The position numbers were made by a program, and so were the translations under genes. Of a DNA stretch of 48,434 nucleotides, positions 25,451 through 34,258 are shown in pieces (position 1 is the first letter of the stretch; every line of letters starts with the position of its first letter). This DNA comes from an uncultured Prochlorococcus sp. (lineage in GTDB: Bacteria; Cyanobacteriota; Cyanobacteriia; PCC-6307; Cyanobiaceae), in NCBI GenBank assembly GCA_902572675.1, contig CACGGY010000001.1:1-48434 (forward strand). The letters are read 5' to 3'. The notes beneath the pieces are model-generated. The model saw nothing but the letters and a program-made list of their open reading frames with translations, made no database searches and had not been told where the DNA came from.

Positions 25451-26696
25451 GAGTACGGACCCCAAAATAAAGGTTCTTTTATTAATAACTGGGAGTATTG
25501 CAGCTGTAAGAATTCCATTATTAGTTAGCCAATTAGCGAAAGAAAATTATCAAATAAGATGTGTTTTGTCTAAAAATGCAGAAAAATTAATAAAGCCGCT
25601 TTCTCTCTCTATCTTGAGTAGAAACCCTTGCATTTTAGAAAATGATCAATGGTCTGATAGTCAATCAACACCTCTTCACATAGAACTAAGTCATTGGGCT
25701 GATATTTTAATCATTGCGCCTTTAACAGCGTCAACATTAGCAAAATGGGTAACTGGAAATGCGGAGGGATTAATTCCAAGCATTTTAATAGCAAATATGA
25801 AGCCAATTATTGTTGCACCAGCAATGAATACACAAATGTGGCTAAATAAAGCTGTCCAAAGAAATTATGAAAATTTACAGAATTACGAAAATGTTTTGTC
25901 TTTGCAACCAAGTGAGGGCCTCTTAGCTTGCGATGCTATTGGTATCGGTAAGATACCTCCAAATGATCTAATCCAATTAGCTCTTGAATTTATAGCTTCA
26001 CACAAACAAAATGAATATCGCAAAGATTTACTTAATAAAGAAATTTTAATAACTGGAGGTTGCACCTCAGAGAAAATTGATGCGGCAAGACACATTACTA
26101 ACAAAAGTTCTGGAGCTATGGGTCTACTTCTTTCTCAAGTAGCGAGGTTCAGAGGAGCACAAGTAAAATATGTCCATGGGCCTCTAAAAATCGATAAAAA
26201 TCTTACTGATGGAATAAAAAGATATGAAATTGAAACAAGTGTTGATTTAATTAGGGTACTTAATAATGAAATATCAAATTGCGATTATTTTTTCATGAAT
26301 GCAGCAGTATCTGATTTCAAGATAACCTCTGATACGTCAGCTAAAATTCCAAAAAATAAAATTAATGCTCATTTAAATAAAAACTTTGAGCTAGTCCCAG
26401 ATATTTTAAAAACAATTAGTAAATCAAAAAAAGATAACCAAGTTTTTGTAGGCTTTTGTGCATTTACAGGATCCATCAAAGAAGCACGAATAACAATTAA
26501 AGAAAAGATTATCCAAAAGGGTTGTGATTATCTATTCGCAAATCCAATTGATCTTGAAGGCCAAGGATTTGGCTTTTTGGCACAAAATGAAGGTTGGCTG
26601 TTCGATAAGAACAATAAGGAACACTACATAAGCAAAACATCAAAAATTGATTTAGCAAATAAATTAATAACCCAAATTATTTCATTAAAAAAATAA
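25440..26696 (+). CDS. coaBC: Bifunctional CoaBC: phosphopantothenoylcysteine decarboxylase / phosphopantothenate-cysteine ligase
   Basis: 418 aa from ATG 25440. An in-frame TTG at 25422 would lengthen the overlap with the upstream gene. Residues ~10-180 are the flavin-dependent CoaC half with ITGSIAAVRIPLL, the active-site His in HIELSHWAD, the PAMNTQMW flavin/substrate motif and the LACD cysteine. Residues ~200-415 are the CoaB ligase half with ITGGCTSEKIDAARHITNKSSG and NAAVSDF. Together they make phosphopantetheine for coenzyme A. Confidence 0.94.
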   Translation: MKTKSTDPKIKVLLLITGSIAAVRIPLLVSQLAKENYQIRCVLSKNAEKLIKPLSLSILSRNPCILENDQWSDSQSTPLHIELSHWADILIIAPLTASTLAKWVTGNAEGLIPSILIANMKPIIVAPAMNTQMWLNKAVQRNYENLQNYENVLSLQPSEGLLACDAIGIGKIPPNDLIQLALEFIASHKQNEYRKDLLNKEILITGGCTSEKIDAARHITNKSSGAMGLLLSQVARFRGAQVKYVHGPLKIDKNLTDGIKRYEIETSVDLIRVLNNEISNCDYFFMNAAVSDFKITSDTSAKIPKNKINAHLNKNFELVPDILKTISKSKKDNQVFVGFCAFTGSIKEARITIKEKIIQKGCDYLFANPIDLEGQGFGFLAQNEGWLFDKNNKEHYISKTSKIDLANKLITQIISLKK

Positions 26697-26913
26697 AAAA
26701 AAATTTTTTAATTTGTATTTTTTTGTAATCTTAATCATTAAAAATAATGTGATAGCTTAAAATAATTCCAGTTTTTTAAAATCTAAAAAGCTACGGGTTG
26801 TTTCGAGGATTTAAAAGTCCTATCTTTTATGGTCCTTTCCCTTGTAATATCCGTACTGAACTTATTAGATGACCTTTAATCTATCGTCACAGAACTTTAC
26901 TGCAACTTTAATT

Positions 26914-27708
26914 ATGAGAATTCGTTCTTTCTTAGCTTTTGTTATTTCAATTTGTATAACTTTTGCTTTCGTACCTGTTAAAACATTTGCTTTTTCTGAA
27001 AGAGGAAATGCACAATTCACAGATGTTGTTAATACAGGAAAAGCTAATGATTGCCCTACATTAGACTCATCTCTTGTCGGATCAATATCTCTAGGGAATG
27101 GAGATAGCCTTAAAGGAATATGCATGCATCCAACAGAAGTTTATGTAAAAGTACCAGGGACAAAACGAAAAGCTGCAGAATTTGTTTCTACAAAAATTAT
27201 TAGTCCCAGAAATAACACCACAGTGACAGAAGTTTATGGAGATATAGATTCAGGAACTTTTACTGAAAAAGGTGGTATTGATTTTCAACTTATTACTGTA
27301 TTAACTCCCGGTGGTTTAGAAGTGCCCTTTGCATTCTCAGCAAAAGATCTTACAGCTGATTTACCTTCATCTATTGAGCCAGGCACTGAGGTTAGTGGTT
27401 CAACATTTACACCTAACTACAGAACTGGTGATTTTCTAGATCCTAAAGCAAGAGCTAAAAATACTGGCGTTGAATATGCTCAAGGTTTAGTTGCATTAGG
27501 AGGAGATGACGAAGAACTTGCAAAAGAAAATATTAAAGTTGATGTAAACGGTACTGGCGTTATTACTCTTTCAATCAATAATGTAGATTCTGACACAGAC
27601 GAATTTGCTGGTACTTTTGAAGCTATCCAACCTTCAGATACAGATATGGGTTCAAAGGATCCACTTGATGTAAAAATAATTGGGGAGCTTTACGGAAGAA
27701 AGGCATAA
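26914..27708 (+). CDS. psbO: Photosystem II manganese-stabilizing protein PsbO
   Basis: 264 aa from ATG 26914. An earlier in-frame ATG at 26869 would put 15 residues before the signal peptide. MRIRSF then a hydrophobic core ending KTFAF (~1-28) is a lumenal export signal. The mature part contains CPTLDSSLVGSISLGNG, ICMHPTEVYVK (a conserved Cys pair), GGIDFQLITVLTPGGLEVPF and an acidic Ca/Mn-cluster-shielding region. PsbO caps the oxygen-evolving cluster on the lumen side. A strong hairpin terminator follows the gene. Confidence 0.97.
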   Translation: MRIRSFLAFVISICITFAFVPVKTFAFSERGNAQFTDVVNTGKANDCPTLDSSLVGSISLGNGDSLKGICMHPTEVYVKVPGTKRKAAEFVSTKIISPRNNTTVTEVYGDIDSGTFTEKGGIDFQLITVLTPGGLEVPFAFSAKDLTADLPSSIEPGTEVSGSTFTPNYRTGDFLDPKARAKNTGVEYAQGLVALGGDDEELAKENIKVDVNGTGVITLSINNVDSDTDEFAGTFEAIQPSDTDMGSKDPLDVKIIGELYGRKA

Positions 27709-27721
27709 ATCCTAACCAAGA

Positions 27722-27752
27722 GAAAAAGGGGGTTGAACCCCTCTTTTTTTTT
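27722..27752 (+). terminator. Rho-independent terminator of psbO
   Basis: GGGG TTGAA CCCC stem-loop (27729-27741) followed by a C/T-run of nine T residues, 14-20 bases after the psbO stop. It is one of three strong GC-stem terminators in the window. Confidence 0.9.
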
Positions 27753-27779
27753 CAAAATTTTTCTTTATAAATCAAAAAA

Positions 27780-28955
27780 ATGGAATTACAACAAAAAACT
27801 AAAACAGATAATAATGGACTCATACCGCCTTATGGCGGGGAACTAAAAAATTTAATTATCAAAGATAAAAAACTTAAAAACGAACTTATCTCTAAAGCTA
27901 CTTATGAGTTTGAATGTAGCGAGAGAAATGCATGCGATGTAGAACTTTTGATGATTGGAGCTTTTTCTCCATTGGAGGGTTTTATGGATGAAAATAACTA
28001 CAATTCGGTAATCAAAAATAATAGAGATACAAACGGGTTGCTTTTTGGTTTGCCTATAGTATTTGATTCAAATCATGAAAAAGTAAAAGCCGGAGAGACA
28101 ATATTGCTTACATATAAAAAACAAAAAATAGCAGTTTTAGAAGTTAGCTCTAAATGGGAGCCTGATAAATCCTTAGAAGCTGAACTTTGTTATGGTACTA
28201 ATTCTTTAGATCATCCTGCTGTTAAGATGATTTTTCATGAAAGAGGGAGATTTTATATAGGAGGAAGTGTTTATGGTTTCGAACTACCGATTAGAGAATT
28301 CCCCTGCAAAACCCCAGAAGAAGTAAGATCTTCACTGCCATCAAATTATGATGTAGTGGCATTTCAATGCAGAAATCCAATTCATAGAGCACATTATGAA
28401 TTATTTACTAATGCCTTACTCTCAGATAATGTCTCCTCCAACTCAGTTGTTTTAGTTCATCCAACTTGTGGGCCAACTCAACAAGATGATATCCCTGGAA
28501 AAGTTAGATATTTGACCTATAAAGAACTAGAAGAGGAAATATCTGATGAAAGAATAAAATGGGCTTTTTTACCTTATTCAATGCATATGGCAGGGCCAAG
28601 AGAAGCTCTTCAACATATGATAATCAGAAGAAATTATGGCTGCACCCATTTTATTATTGGTAGAGATATGGCTGGTTGTAAGTCATCATCAACTGGTGAA
28701 GATTTTTATGGCCCATATGATGCCCAGAATTTTGCAAATAAGTGTGCAGATGAATTGATGATGCAAACTGTGCCTTCAAAAAATTTAGTTTATACGAAAG
28801 AAAAAGGATACATAACGGCTGAAGAAGCTAAAGAATTTAATTATGAAATTATGAAACTTAGTGGTACTGAATTTAGAAAGAAATTGAGGAACGGCGAACC
28901 AATTCCTGAATGGTTCGCATTCAAAAGTGTAGTAGATGTTCTAAGACGCTCTTAA
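27780..28955 (+). CDS. sat: ATP sulfurylase (sulfate adenylyltransferase)
   Basis: 391 aa. It activates sulfate with ATP to adenylylsulfate, the first step of assimilation. The nucleotide-binding FQCRNPIHRAHYE (the QxRNPxHxxH motif), HPTCGPTQQDD, and FIIGRDMAG motifs are present. It is the single-domain bacterial form without an APS-kinase extension. The gene starts 28 bases after the psbO terminator. Confidence 0.95.
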   Translation: MELQQKTKTDNNGLIPPYGGELKNLIIKDKKLKNELISKATYEFECSERNACDVELLMIGAFSPLEGFMDENNYNSVIKNNRDTNGLLFGLPIVFDSNHEKVKAGETILLTYKKQKIAVLEVSSKWEPDKSLEAELCYGTNSLDHPAVKMIFHERGRFYIGGSVYGFELPIREFPCKTPEEVRSSLPSNYDVVAFQCRNPIHRAHYELFTNALLSDNVSSNSVVLVHPTCGPTQQDDIPGKVRYLTYKELEEEISDERIKWAFLPYSMHMAGPREALQHMIIRRNYGCTHFIIGRDMAGCKSSSTGEDFYGPYDAQNFANKCADELMMQTVPSKNLVYTKEKGYITAEEAKEFNYEIMKLSGTEFRKKLRNGEPIPEWFAFKSVVDVLRRS

Positions 28956-29001
28956 TATTGTTTTATTATTAGTATTATAGATTTATTAAAGATTTTTTAT
29001 C

Positions 29002-30855
29002 GTGAACAAACGTTGGAGAAACGTAGGACTTTATGTCCTAGCTGTTATTACTGTAATTTTCATTGGTACTTCAGTTTTTGATAAACCTAGTACTGAAAGC
29101 TCTACAAAGACCTTGAGATATAGTGATTTTATAGAAGCAGTACAAGATAGAGAAATAAGTAGAGTCCTAATATCTCCAGATAATGCCACAGCTCAAGTTG
29201 TTGAAAATGATGGGAGCAGGTCTGAAGTCAATTTAGCCCCTGACAAGGATTTATTAAAAATACTTACTGAGAATAATGTAGACATAGCTGTAACTCCCAC
29301 AAAATTAGCCAATCCATGGCAACAGGCAGTAAGTAGCTTGATTTTCCCAGTACTTTTGATTGGAGGCCTATTTTTTCTCTTCAGAAGATCCCAAAGTGGA
29401 AATGCTGGAGGTGGCAACCCTGCCATGAGTTTTGGCAAGAGCAAAGCTAGACTGCAGATGGAACCATCTACTCAGGTAACTTTTTCAGATGTTGCTGGAG
29501 TAGAAGGTGCAAAATTAGAACTCACAGAAGTTGTAGATTTTCTTAAAAGCCCAGATAGATTTACTGCAGTCGGAGCAAAAATCCCTAAAGGTGTTCTTCT
29601 TGTTGGACCTCCAGGTACAGGAAAAACATTGCTAGCAAAAGCAGTAGCTGGAGAAGCAGGTGTACCTTTTTTCTCAATATCTGGTTCAGAATTTGTAGAG
29701 ATGTTTGTAGGAGTAGGAGCTAGCAGGGTTAGAGATCTATTTGAACAAGCTAAAAAGAACGCACCTTGTATTGTGTTCATTGACGAAATAGATGCAGTTG
29801 GAAGACAAAGGGGTGCTGGTATGGGGGGAGGAAATGATGAAAGAGAGCAGACATTAAATCAACTCCTAACCGAAATGGATGGATTTGAAGGTAATTCAGG
29901 AATAATAATAGTTGCTGCCACCAACAGACCAGATGTCTTAGATTCAGCTTTAATGCGCCCTGGAAGATTTGATAGACAAGTAACAGTAGATAGACCAGAT
30001 TACGCTGGAAGATTACAGATATTAAATGTTCATGCGAAAGATAAAACGCTTTCAAAAGACGTTGATTTAGATAAAGTTGCTAGAAGAACACCCGGATTTA
30101 CGGGTGCAGATTTAGCTAATTTATTAAACGAAGCAGCAATATTAGCAGCTAGAAAAGATCTAGATAAAGTAAGCAATGACGAAGTTAGTGATGCTATTGA
30201 AAGAGTTATGGCAGGTCCAGAAAAGAAAGATAGAGTCATCAGTGATAAGAAAAAAGAATTAGTTGCTTACCACGAAGCTGGTCATGCACTCGTTGGAGCT
30301 TTAATGCCTGATTATGATCCCGTAGCAAAAGTTTCAATAATTCCTAGAGGTCAAGCTGGCGGTTTAACCTTCTTTACTCCAAGTGAAGAAAGGATGGAAT
30401 CTGGACTTTACTCTCGTTCGTACCTTCAAAATCAAATGGCTGTGGCTCTTGGTGGAAGAGTTGCTGAAGAAATTGTCTATGGCGAAGAAGAGGTGACAAC
30501 AGGAGCCTCAAATGATTTACAACAAGTTGCCAATGTAGCAAGACAAATGATTACTAAATTTGGTATGAGTGACAAAATAGGTCCAGTCGCTCTAGGCCAA
30601 TCTCAAGGTGGAATGTTTCTCGGAAGAGATATGAGTTCTACAAGAGACTTCTCTGAAGACACAGCAGCAACAATTGATGTAGAGGTTTCAGAGCTTGTTG
30701 ATGTTGCCTATAAAAGAGCTACAAAAGTTTTATCAGATAATAGAACTGTTCTTGACGAAATGGCTCAAATGCTAATCGAAAAAGAAACTATAGACACTGA
30801 AGATATCCAAGATTTGCTCAACCGATCAGAAGTTAAAGTAGCGAATTATATCTAG
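29002..30855 (+). CDS. ftsH: ATP-dependent zinc metalloprotease FtsH
   Basis: 617 aa from a GTG start at 29002. It has an N-terminal membrane helix (~7-25), a short lumenal/periplasmic domain and a second helix (~111-128). The AAA+ domain follows with Walker A GPPGTGKT (202-209), Walker B FIDEID and the arginine-finger region RPGRFDRQ. The protease domain carries HEAGH (zinc ligands His424 and His428, catalytic Glu425). In cyanobacteria thylakoid FtsH complexes degrade damaged D1 during PSII repair; this copy is suited to that role. Confidence 0.97.
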   Translation: MNKRWRNVGLYVLAVITVIFIGTSVFDKPSTESSTKTLRYSDFIEAVQDREISRVLISPDNATAQVVENDGSRSEVNLAPDKDLLKILTENNVDIAVTPTKLANPWQQAVSSLIFPVLLIGGLFFLFRRSQSGNAGGGNPAMSFGKSKARLQMEPSTQVTFSDVAGVEGAKLELTEVVDFLKSPDRFTAVGAKIPKGVLLVGPPGTGKTLLAKAVAGEAGVPFFSISGSEFVEMFVGVGASRVRDLFEQAKKNAPCIVFIDEIDAVGRQRGAGMGGGNDEREQTLNQLLTEMDGFEGNSGIIIVAATNRPDVLDSALMRPGRFDRQVTVDRPDYAGRLQILNVHAKDKTLSKDVDLDKVARRTPGFTGADLANLLNEAAILAARKDLDKVSNDEVSDAIERVMAGPEKKDRVISDKKKELVAYHEAGHALVGALMPDYDPVAKVSIIPRGQAGGLTFFTPSEERMESGLYSRSYLQNQMAVALGGRVAEEIVYGEEEVTTGASNDLQQVANVARQMITKFGMSDKIGPVALGQSQGGMFLGRDMSSTRDFSEDTAATIDVEVSELVDVAYKRATKVLSDNRTVLDEMAQMLIEKETIDTEDIQDLLNRSEVKVANYI

Positions 30856-30874
30856 TTTAAAAAATAAATATTTT

Positions 30875-31501
30875 ATGAATATTAAAGAAGATTCTTTTTC
30901 TCATTTGATGCTAAAAGAATCTTTTTTTTTACTCGTAAAACCAGAAGATAATTTTTACTCTAATACTTCTATACGAAATTCATTTTTTGAAGAATTAGGA
31001 AGCCTAGTGAAATTAGGATTAAAGAATATTGAAATAAGTTGGTCAAACAACGAAAAGTGGTTGGATTTTGTATCCGAAATAAAACTCAATTTTCCCAGAA
31101 TTAATTTAGGCTCTGCCTCCATAGTTAATAAGCAATCAATAGAAGATTCATTAAAAATTGGATTAAATTTTTCTATGATGAAATTTTGGGATAAAGATCT
31201 TTTCAATTATTCGAAGTCAAAAAATTATTTATTAATTCCTGGAATTAAAAATTTAAAAGATCTTGAGGAAGCGATAAATTTAAATTGCAACATTATCAAA
31301 ATTTATCCAATAAAAAGTAAAGCTAATTCCATAGATATACTCAACTTTGAAAGTATTGATTTCATTGCTGCTGGAGGCCTATCAATCAATGATGTAAAAA
31401 CTTATAAATCTTTAGGATATAAAGCAATCGTTGTTGGAGATAAATCTATCATAGGTAAAAAATTTGATCCAAAAATATATGAATGGCTCAAAAACAATTA
31501 A
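30875..31501 (+). CDS. KDPG/KHG aldolase-like protein (Eda family, altered active site)
   Basis: 208 aa, TIM-barrel. Alignable parts are KNIEISWS (Glu53, equivalent to the catalytic Glu45 of E. coli Eda), GSASIV (usually GAGTVL), LIPGIKNLKDLEEA, NIIKIYPIK (Lys142, Schiff-base lysine) and FIAAGGLS (usually PTGGI). The Arg after the catalytic Glu (Eda Arg49, in LEVTLRT) is Ser57, and the usual PAE after the Lys strand is PIK. It is therefore a divergent member; KDPG cleavage is plausible but unproven. It lies 19 bases downstream of ftsH. Confidence 0.75.
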   Translation: MNIKEDSFSHLMLKESFFLLVKPEDNFYSNTSIRNSFFEELGSLVKLGLKNIEISWSNNEKWLDFVSEIKLNFPRINLGSASIVNKQSIEDSLKIGLNFSMMKFWDKDLFNYSKSKNYLLIPGIKNLKDLEEAINLNCNIIKIYPIKSKANSIDILNFESIDFIAAGGLSINDVKTYKSLGYKAIVVGDKSIIGKKFDPKIYEWLKNN

Positions 31502-31535
31502 ATCAAAGATAAATATAATTTATTTAACAAAACTA

Positions 31536-32633
31536 CTAATTATCAATTACCCCACATTGAGCTTGATTCAGTAGCAAATGATCAGCAAGTACTAAAGCCA
31601 CCATAGCATCAACCATGGGAACTGCTCTTGGTAGAACACATGGATCATGTCTACCTTTTGCTTTCATTAAAACTTCTTTTCCTTCAGCATTTACTGTTTT
31701 CTGTTCTTTCCCAATAGTTGCTGTAGGTTTAAAAGCTATCTTCATCTCAATATTTTCGCCATTACTTATCCCTCCCTGTATACCGCCTGAATTATTAGAT
31801 ATTGTTCTTAACTTTCTAATATCATCAGATTTAATGAAGGCATCATTATGTTCGCTTCCTTTTAAATAAGTTCCCGAGAAACCTGAACCTATTTCAAAGC
31901 CTTTCGTGGCAGGCAAAGACATCAAAGCCTTCGCTAAATCAGCTTCTAATTTATCAAAAACAGGCATTCCAAGACCAGAAGGAACATTTCTTACTAAACA
32001 TTCAATAACACCGCCACAAGAGTCTCCTTGACGCTTTAATTGCTTAATTCTCTCTATCATTTCTGCTGATACCTGATCATCAGGACATCTAACAATATTA
32101 GAATCTATTTTGTTGAGAGTAATCTTTTCTTTATTTATATCAGAATCAATATCATGTATACGCTTTACCCAAGACAGTATTTCAGTGTTACAGAATTTTT
32201 TTAATAATTGTTTTGCTACAGCACCAGCAGCTACTCTCCCAATTGTTTCTCTTGCAGAGGCTCTTCCACCACCCGAACTTGCCTGAATTCCATATTTTAG
32301 ATGATATGTACCATCTGCATGAGAAGGTCTAAATACTTGCTCCAAATTATCATAATCTCCTGGTCTTTGATCCTTGTTTCTTACCAACATCGCTATTGGA
32401 GTTCCAAGTGTTAACCCTTCCTTTATCCCACTTAATATTTCGATTTTATCTTCTTCATTTCTGGGTGTTGTAATGTCACTTTGGCCAGGTCTGCGCCTAT
32501 CTAATTCATTTTGTATCAAATTTATATTTACTTTTAACTTGGGAGGACATCCATCAAGGATAACACCTACTGCACCACCATGTGATTCTCCAAAAGTACT
32601 AACACGAAAAATTTTTCCAAAACTACTACTCAT
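31536..32633 (-). CDS. aroC: Chorismate synthase
   Basis: 365 aa. It makes chorismate from EPSP with reduced FMN, the last common step of aromatic amino-acid synthesis. GESHGGAVGVILDGCPP (~15-31), the RRPGQSDITTPRNEED basic cluster (~47-62), SSGGGRASARETIGRVAAGAVAK segment and RHDPCVLPRAVPM near the C-terminus are standard. It follows the psbA terminator region on the same strand. Confidence 0.97.
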   Translation of the reverse strand: MSSSFGKIFRVSTFGESHGGAVGVILDGCPPKLKVNINLIQNELDRRRPGQSDITTPRNEEDKIEILSGIKEGLTLGTPIAMLVRNKDQRPGDYDNLEQVFRPSHADGTYHLKYGIQASSGGGRASARETIGRVAAGAVAKQLLKKFCNTEILSWVKRIHDIDSDINKEKITLNKIDSNIVRCPDDQVSAEMIERIKQLKRQGDSCGGVIECLVRNVPSGLGMPVFDKLEADLAKALMSLPATKGFEIGSGFSGTYLKGSEHNDAFIKSDDIRKLRTISNNSGGIQGGISNGENIEMKIAFKPTATIGKEQKTVNAEGKEVLMKAKGRHDPCVLPRAVPMVDAMVALVLADHLLLNQAQCGVIDN

Positions 32634-32693
32634 GAAAATATCAAATGTTTTATCTATATATAAACATTATATGAAACCAATTGAAAATTAAAC

Positions 32694-32721
32694 AAAAAAA
32701 AAGCCCCCAAAAAGGGGGCTT
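32694..32721 (-). terminator. Rho-independent terminator of psbA
   Basis: Read on the minus strand, AAGCCCCC pairs with GGGGGCTT around a T5 loop, followed by a run of seven to eight T residues, about 20 bases after the psbA stop codon. It separates the heavily expressed psbA from aroC. Confidence 0.92.
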
Positions 32722-32742
32722 GTAAGTTTAAGAACTTTAAGC

Positions 32743-33825
32743 TTAACCGATAGCTGGAGCTGAAAGAGCTACTGTTGTAGACTCAGCTGCTGCTAGATCA
32801 AGTGGGAAGTTGTGAGCGTTACGCTCGTGCATTACTTCCATACCTAGGTTTGCTCTGTTAAGAACATCACCCCATGTAGGAACAATCTTACCGTTTGCAT
32901 CAACAACTGACTGGTTGAAGTTGAAACCGTTAAGGTTGAATGCCATTGTGCAGATACCCATTGAAGTTAACCATACACAAACAACTGGGAATACAGCTAG
33001 GAAGAAGTGAAGACTTCTGCTGTTGTTGAATGAAGCATATTGGAAGATCAAACGACCGAAGTAGCCATGAGCTGCAACGATGTTATATGTTTCTTCTTCT
33101 TGTCCGAACTTGTAACCATAGTTCTGAGACTCTGTCTCAGTTGTTTCTCTGATTAGAGATGATGTAACAAGTGAACCGTGCATAGCTGAGAATAAAGATC
33201 CTCCGAACATACCAGCAACACCAGCCATATGGAATGGGTGCATAAGAATGTTGTGCTCTGCCTGGAAAACAAACATGAAGTTGAATGTTCCAGAGATACC
33301 TAGAGGCATTCCGTCAGAGAATGAACCTTGACCGAATGGGTATACAAGAAATACTGCGAAAGCTGCTGAAACTGGTGCAGAGTATGCAACACAGATCCAA
33401 GGACGCATACCTAAACGGTATGAAAGCTCCCACTGTCTTCCCATGTATGCTGAGATACCGATTAGGAAGTGGAAAATTACAAGCTGGTAAGGACCACCGT
33501 TGTATAACCACTCATCTACAGTAGCTGCTTCCCAAATTGGGTAGAAGTGTAGACCAATAGCGTTAGATGAAGGAACAACTGCACCTGAGATGATGTTGTT
33601 TCCATATAGGAATGAACCAGCAACTGGCTCTCTAATTCCGTCGATGTCTACTGGTGGTGCTGCGATGAATGCAACGATGAAGCAAGCCGCTGCTGTAAGT
33701 AGGCATGGGATCATTAAGACGCCGAACCAACCAACATAAATTCTGTTGTTAGTTGATGTTACCCACTCACAAAACTGTGGCCAACCTTTTAACAGCGAAG
33801 AACGCTGCTGCTGAATAGTTGTCAT
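32743..33825 (-). CDS. psbA: Photosystem II D1 protein
   Basis: 360 aa, the D1 reaction-center subunit that binds P680, pheophytin, QB and most Mn-cluster ligands. Five transmembrane helices are evident. Gln131 corresponds to position 130 of standard D1 (offset by one residue), the Gln rather than Glu variant. HERNAHNFPLDLA carries the C-terminal Mn ligands up to Ala344-equivalent; the following AAESTTVALSAPAIG is the extension removed by CtpA. Codons are visibly more C-rich than in neighbours (TTC, AAC), as expected for a strongly expressed gene. Terminated by a strong hairpin; its leader has two hairpins. Confidence 0.99.
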   Translation of the reverse strand: MTTIQQQRSSLLKGWPQFCEWVTSTNNRIYVGWFGVLMIPCLLTAAACFIVAFIAAPPVDIDGIREPVAGSFLYGNNIISGAVVPSSNAIGLHFYPIWEAATVDEWLYNGGPYQLVIFHFLIGISAYMGRQWELSYRLGMRPWICVAYSAPVSAAFAVFLVYPFGQGSFSDGMPLGISGTFNFMFVFQAEHNILMHPFHMAGVAGMFGGSLFSAMHGSLVTSSLIRETTETESQNYGYKFGQEEETYNIVAAHGYFGRLIFQYASFNNSRSLHFFLAVFPVVCVWLTSMGICTMAFNLNGFNFNQSVVDANGKIVPTWGDVLNRANLGMEVMHERNAHNFPLDLAAAESTTVALSAPAIG

Positions 33826-33840
33826 GAGTTCGTAAAGTAT

Positions 33841-33883
33841 GTCTCTAAAGTGAGACGTGTAAATAAAAACGGAAAAAAATCCG
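33841..33883 (-). promoter_or_regulatory. Two stem-loops in the psbA 5' leader
   Basis: On the minus strand, GTCTC-ACTTTA-GAGAC (plus 33841-33856) ends 15 bases before the psbA ATG. CGGA-TTTTTT-TCCG (33870-33883) lies just upstream. Both have perfect arms. Such elements could affect mRNA stability or ribosome access; no Shine-Dalgarno is visible. That these bases are transcribed is inferred from proximity to the start. Confidence 0.45.
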
Positions 33884-34012
33884 CTTCGAAGATTTTAGAC
33901 CAAAATCGCTAAAAATGTGTAATTTTTTTTTCTTTAAGTAAACTTATTTTTTGCAATATCGTAGAAAAGAACCTCCATGTCTTAATATTTTCTTTGTTAT
34001 TGAGGATTTAAC

Positions 34013-34141
34013 TTGGTAATAATCGAATGGCTTCTTAATGGAAAAAGATCAAAAGAGGTAGTTTCCTTGAGGGAGGCTAAGTATAGAAGACTGCAATTAG
34101 AGGCTTTTGGAGCTGTTATTTATTGGAGCGAAAGAATTTAA
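34013..34141 (+). CDS. Small 42-aa protein, unknown, divergent from psbA
   Basis: From TTG 34013 the frame encodes VIIEWLLNGKRSKEVVSLRE, then KYRRLQLEAFGAVIYWSERI, ending at TAA 34139-34141. The composition is unlike random AT-rich DNA (two Trp, many Arg/Glu), suggesting a real small gene. No family is recognised. It sits in the gap between psbA and the aspartoacylase gene, in the direction opposite to psbA. Confidence 0.45.
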   Translation: MVIIEWLLNGKRSKEVVSLREAKYRRLQLEAFGAVIYWSERI

Positions 34142-34258
34142 GTTTTTAAAGATTAAGATTTAGAAAAAAAATTAAAAGTATAAAATATTAAATAAACTTA
34201 TCTATTAAATAAAAAATCCTTATTAGTTTTCAACGATTTATTGTTCCGTTTTCTTAAT

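Noticed and set aside
26844..26856. GTA-N7-TAC in the psbO leader as an NtcA site
   Set aside because: The spacer is 7, not 8 bases, and psbO is not an expected NtcA target.
26829..26879. A 16-codon upstream ORF before psbO
   Set aside because: Short ORFs are frequent in AT-rich leaders and this one shows no conserved feature I can identify.
26869..26913. ATG 26869 as the psbO start
   Set aside because: It would place 15 polar residues before the signal peptide; ATG 26914 gives a normal export signal.
29193..30239. Long open frames antisense to ftsH (and similarly to psbA and aroC)
   Set aside because: They are shadows of strongly coding genes on the other strand and have no domain or start context of their own.
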